Origin: Gammaproteobacteria bacterium
GTDB lineage: Bacteria; Pseudomonadota; Gammaproteobacteria; Acidiferrobacterales; SZUA-150
Direction of reading: 5' to 3'
DNA length: 7,408 bases
NCBI GenBank assembly: GCA_029880755.1
Contig: JAOUNW010000097.1
Coordinates: 1 to 7,408, forward strand
A program made the translations under genes and the position numbers. Positions 6,463 to 7,408 of this stretch are shown here, in pieces (within the stretch, counting starts at the first letter, position 1; each line of letters begins with the position of its first letter). The notes under the pieces are model-generated. The model was not told where the DNA came from. It saw nothing but the letters and a program-made list of their open reading frames with translations, and ran no database searches.

Positions 6463-6624
6463 TTTAATCTTAGCTTCCTTGTACATCACATGTTTACGCG
6501 CCACTGGATCAAACTTTCTCATTTCCAGCTTGTCGGCCATGGTACGCTTGTTTTTGGTGGTCGTGTAGAAATGACCGGTACCGGCACTGGAAACCAATTT
6601 AATTTTTTCGCGAACTGCTGCCAT
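6460..6624 (-). CDS. rpmG: Large ribosomal subunit protein bL33
   Basis: A 54-residue protein. It contains REKIKLVSSAGTGHFYTTTKNKR near the start and ends in KFDPVARKHVMYKEAKIK, almost the same as E. coli L33 (55 aa). It lacks the CxxC pairs of the zinc-ribbon version and is thus the zinc-independent (C-minus) form, as in E. coli. The ATG at 6624 has AGAGGG 7 nt upstream. It lies 12 bp after rpmB and is co-transcribed with it; a terminator follows about 40 bp downstream. L33 sits near the E site of the 50S subunit. Confidence 0.97.
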   Translation of the reverse strand: MAAVREKIKLVSSAGTGHFYTTTKNKRTMADKLEMRKFDPVARKHVMYKEAKIK

Positions 6625-6636
6625 GTCTCTACCCTC

Positions 6637-6873
6637 TTAGACCGTCTCACCACGGGCACGCATGTCTTTCAACACGGCATCAATACCCTTTTTATCAATC
6701 GTGCGCAGACCCTGATGGGATAAACGCAAATTTACCCAACGTTTTTCGCTCTCAACCCACAGACGGCGGTAATGCAGGTTCGGCAGGAACCGGCGCCGGG
6801 TCTTGTTATTGGCATGGGAAACGTTGTTTCCGCTCATGGGTCGCTTACCAGTGACCTGACATACCTTTGACAT
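6637..6873 (-). CDS. rpmB: Large ribosomal subunit protein bL28
   Basis: A 78-residue basic protein starting MSKVCQVTGKRP, with HANNKTRRRFLPNLHYRRLW in the middle and a DKKGIDAVLKDMRARGE end; this matches the 78-residue length of E. coli L28. The frame is open ten codons further to another ATG at 6903. The 6873 start is chosen because it matches the family N-terminus and has GGAG 9 nt upstream, while the 6903 ATG sits in the loop of a leader hairpin. L28 is a 50S assembly protein. It forms an operon with rpmG, 12 bp downstream. Confidence 0.97.
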   Translation of the reverse strand: MSKVCQVTGKRPMSGNNVSHANNKTRRRFLPNLHYRRLWVESEKRWVNLRLSHQGLRTIDKKGIDAVLKDMRARGETV

Positions 6874-6894
6874 GTTAAATCTCTCCAGAATATG

Positions 6895-6913
6895 GCTGGG
6901 CATGTTTCCCAGC
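6895..6913 (-). other. Hairpin in the rpmB 5' leader
   Basis: GCTGGG and CCCAGC (6895–6900 and 6908–6913) form a perfect 6-bp stem with a 7-nt loop. The hairpin is near the 5' end of the predicted rpmB leader and leaves the GGAG ribosome-binding site free. It may stabilise the mRNA or be a ribosomal-protein autoregulatory element; nothing in the sequence proves either. Confidence 0.4.
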
Positions 6914-6923
6914 GAAGGGCGGC

Positions 6924-6929
6924 TTTATA
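6924..6929 (-). promoter_or_regulatory. Candidate -10 box of the rpmB–rpmG operon
   Basis: TATAAA on the minus strand (6929–6924) lies directly after the radC terminator and about 50 bp before the rpmB ATG, giving a leader of about 44 nt. No strong -35 is seen; the corresponding position falls in the terminator stem. A ribosomal-protein operon is expected to have its own promoter here. Confidence 0.5.
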
Positions 6930-6931
6930 CC

Positions 6932-6961
6932 AAAAAGCCGGGGATATGGGTAGCCCCCGGC
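6932..6961 (-). terminator. Intrinsic terminator between radC and rpmB
   Basis: GCCGGGG (6937–6943) and CCCCGGC (6955–6961) form a 7-bp GC-only stem with an 11-nt loop, followed on the minus strand by five T residues (6936–6932). It probably ends the radC transcript and insulates rpmB–rpmG. It could act as a partial attenuator for read-through. Confidence 0.75.
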
Positions 6962-7016
6962 ATCAAATAGCCCCACTACAGGTGCCCGGGAGGATATCTC
7001 GGGCATTTGGCGATGC

Positions 7017-7408
7017 CTAAATCAGCCCTCTTTCGGCAAAAGACACCGGATCCCCCTCGCCTACAATAATATGGTCGAGCACCCGTACCTCCACCAGCGC
7101 CAGGGCATCCTTGAGCCGCTCTGTCAGGGTTTCGTCGGCCCGGCTGGGCTCAGCCACACCACTGGGGTGGTTATGCGCCAGAATCACGGCCGCGGCATTA
7201 TGGGCCAGTACCCGCCGGACCACCTCGCGGGGATAGACAGATGCACCATTAATGGTGCCCTGAAACAGCTCTTCAAAGGCCAACACCCGGTGCCGGTTAT
7301 CCAGGTACAGACAGCAGAAAACTTCCTGTTTACGGCCCCGCAAGCGGCTGGCCAGAAACTGCTTGCTGTCCCTGGCCGACGACAAGGAGCGCCCCTTTTG
7401 CAGGCGTT
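7017..7408 (-). CDS. radC: RadC (UPF0758) family JAB/MPN-domain protein, N-terminus outside window
   Basis: The open frame runs to the right edge without a start, so the gene is cut: about 130 C-terminal residues are present, starting around RLQKGRSLSSARD, and the N-terminal helix-hairpin-helix part is missing. A TTG at 7385 is inside the gene and not its start. The visible part is the JAB1/MPN metalloprotease-like fold, with the JAMM motif complete: AHNHPSG followed by SRADETLT (H-x-H, then S and D), preceded by LFQGTINGASVYPREV and ended by VLDHIIVGEGDPVSFAERGLI. RadC was once linked to recombination repair, but its biochemical role is unsettled; the intact JAMM residues suggest hydrolase chemistry. 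Its position just upstream of rpmB–rpmG is the conserved gammaproteobacterial order. Confidence 0.95.
   Translation of the reverse strand, partial: RLQKGRSLSSARDSKQFLASRLRGRKQEVFCCLYLDNRHRVLAFEELFQGTINGASVYPREVVRRVLAHNAAAVILAHNHPSGVAEPSRADETLTERLKDALALVEVRVLDHIIVGEGDPVSFAERGLI

Noticed and set aside
6490..6723. Plus-strand open frame across rpmG and rpmB
   Set aside because: It is antisense to two certain ribosomal-protein genes and resembles no known protein.
6874..6903. Ten extra N-terminal residues on L28 (start at 6903)
   Set aside because: L28 proteins begin at MSKVCQVTGKRP; that ATG has its own GGAG, and the upstream ATG is in a hairpin loop.

Overview
The window looks like chromosomal DNA of a gammaproteobacterium. 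The best evidence is the radC–rpmB–rpmG block at the right end, a gene order conserved in that class. The L33 protein is close to the E. coli form, and there is a DesA-type desaturase and a Gram-negative outer-membrane barrel protein. I cannot name the genus.

Left part (1–1921): a membrane fatty-acid desaturase (desA-like, +) converges on an HNH endonuclease-family gene (-), with only 7 bp between their stop codons. Middle (1922–5362): a 234-bp divergent intergenic region with a promoter-like TATAAT leads into a 1068-residue regulator. That regulator has an N-terminal STAND/MalT-type NTPase, a helical-repeat middle, and a C-terminal PhoB/OmpR-type winged helix plus a BTAD domain.

The most interesting part is the 346-bp gap behind this regulator (5363–5708). 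It holds four head-to-tail 11-bp repeats (GTTNNCNGTAA) that stop 11 bp before a TATACT -10 box. This is the layout of a PhoB/OmpR-family activated promoter. Behind it lies an apparent untranslated transcript of about 180 nt that ends in a strong intrinsic terminator. The transcript carries six GGA triplets, and all six fit the CsrA/RsmA recognition core A(N)GGA. It also has long complementary arms that can pair in competing ways. My working model is that the BTAD/STAND regulator, or another 11-bp-repeat binder, switches on a CsrB/RsmY/RsmZ-like small RNA that titrates CsrA. The repeat units contain TGTAAG, the half-site of the GacA box that drives rsm RNAs in pseudomonads, but as direct rather than inverted repeats.

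Right part (5653–7408, all on -): a bidirectional terminator, a small secreted beta-barrel outer-membrane protein with its own promoter, then rpmG, rpmB and a 5'-truncated radC. The rpmB–rpmG pair has its own candidate promoter just after a radC terminator, and a terminator after rpmG. Apart from the RNA locus, the right and left parts look like ordinary housekeeping or accessory genes, with no sign of mobile elements, CRISPR arrays, tRNAs or rRNAs.
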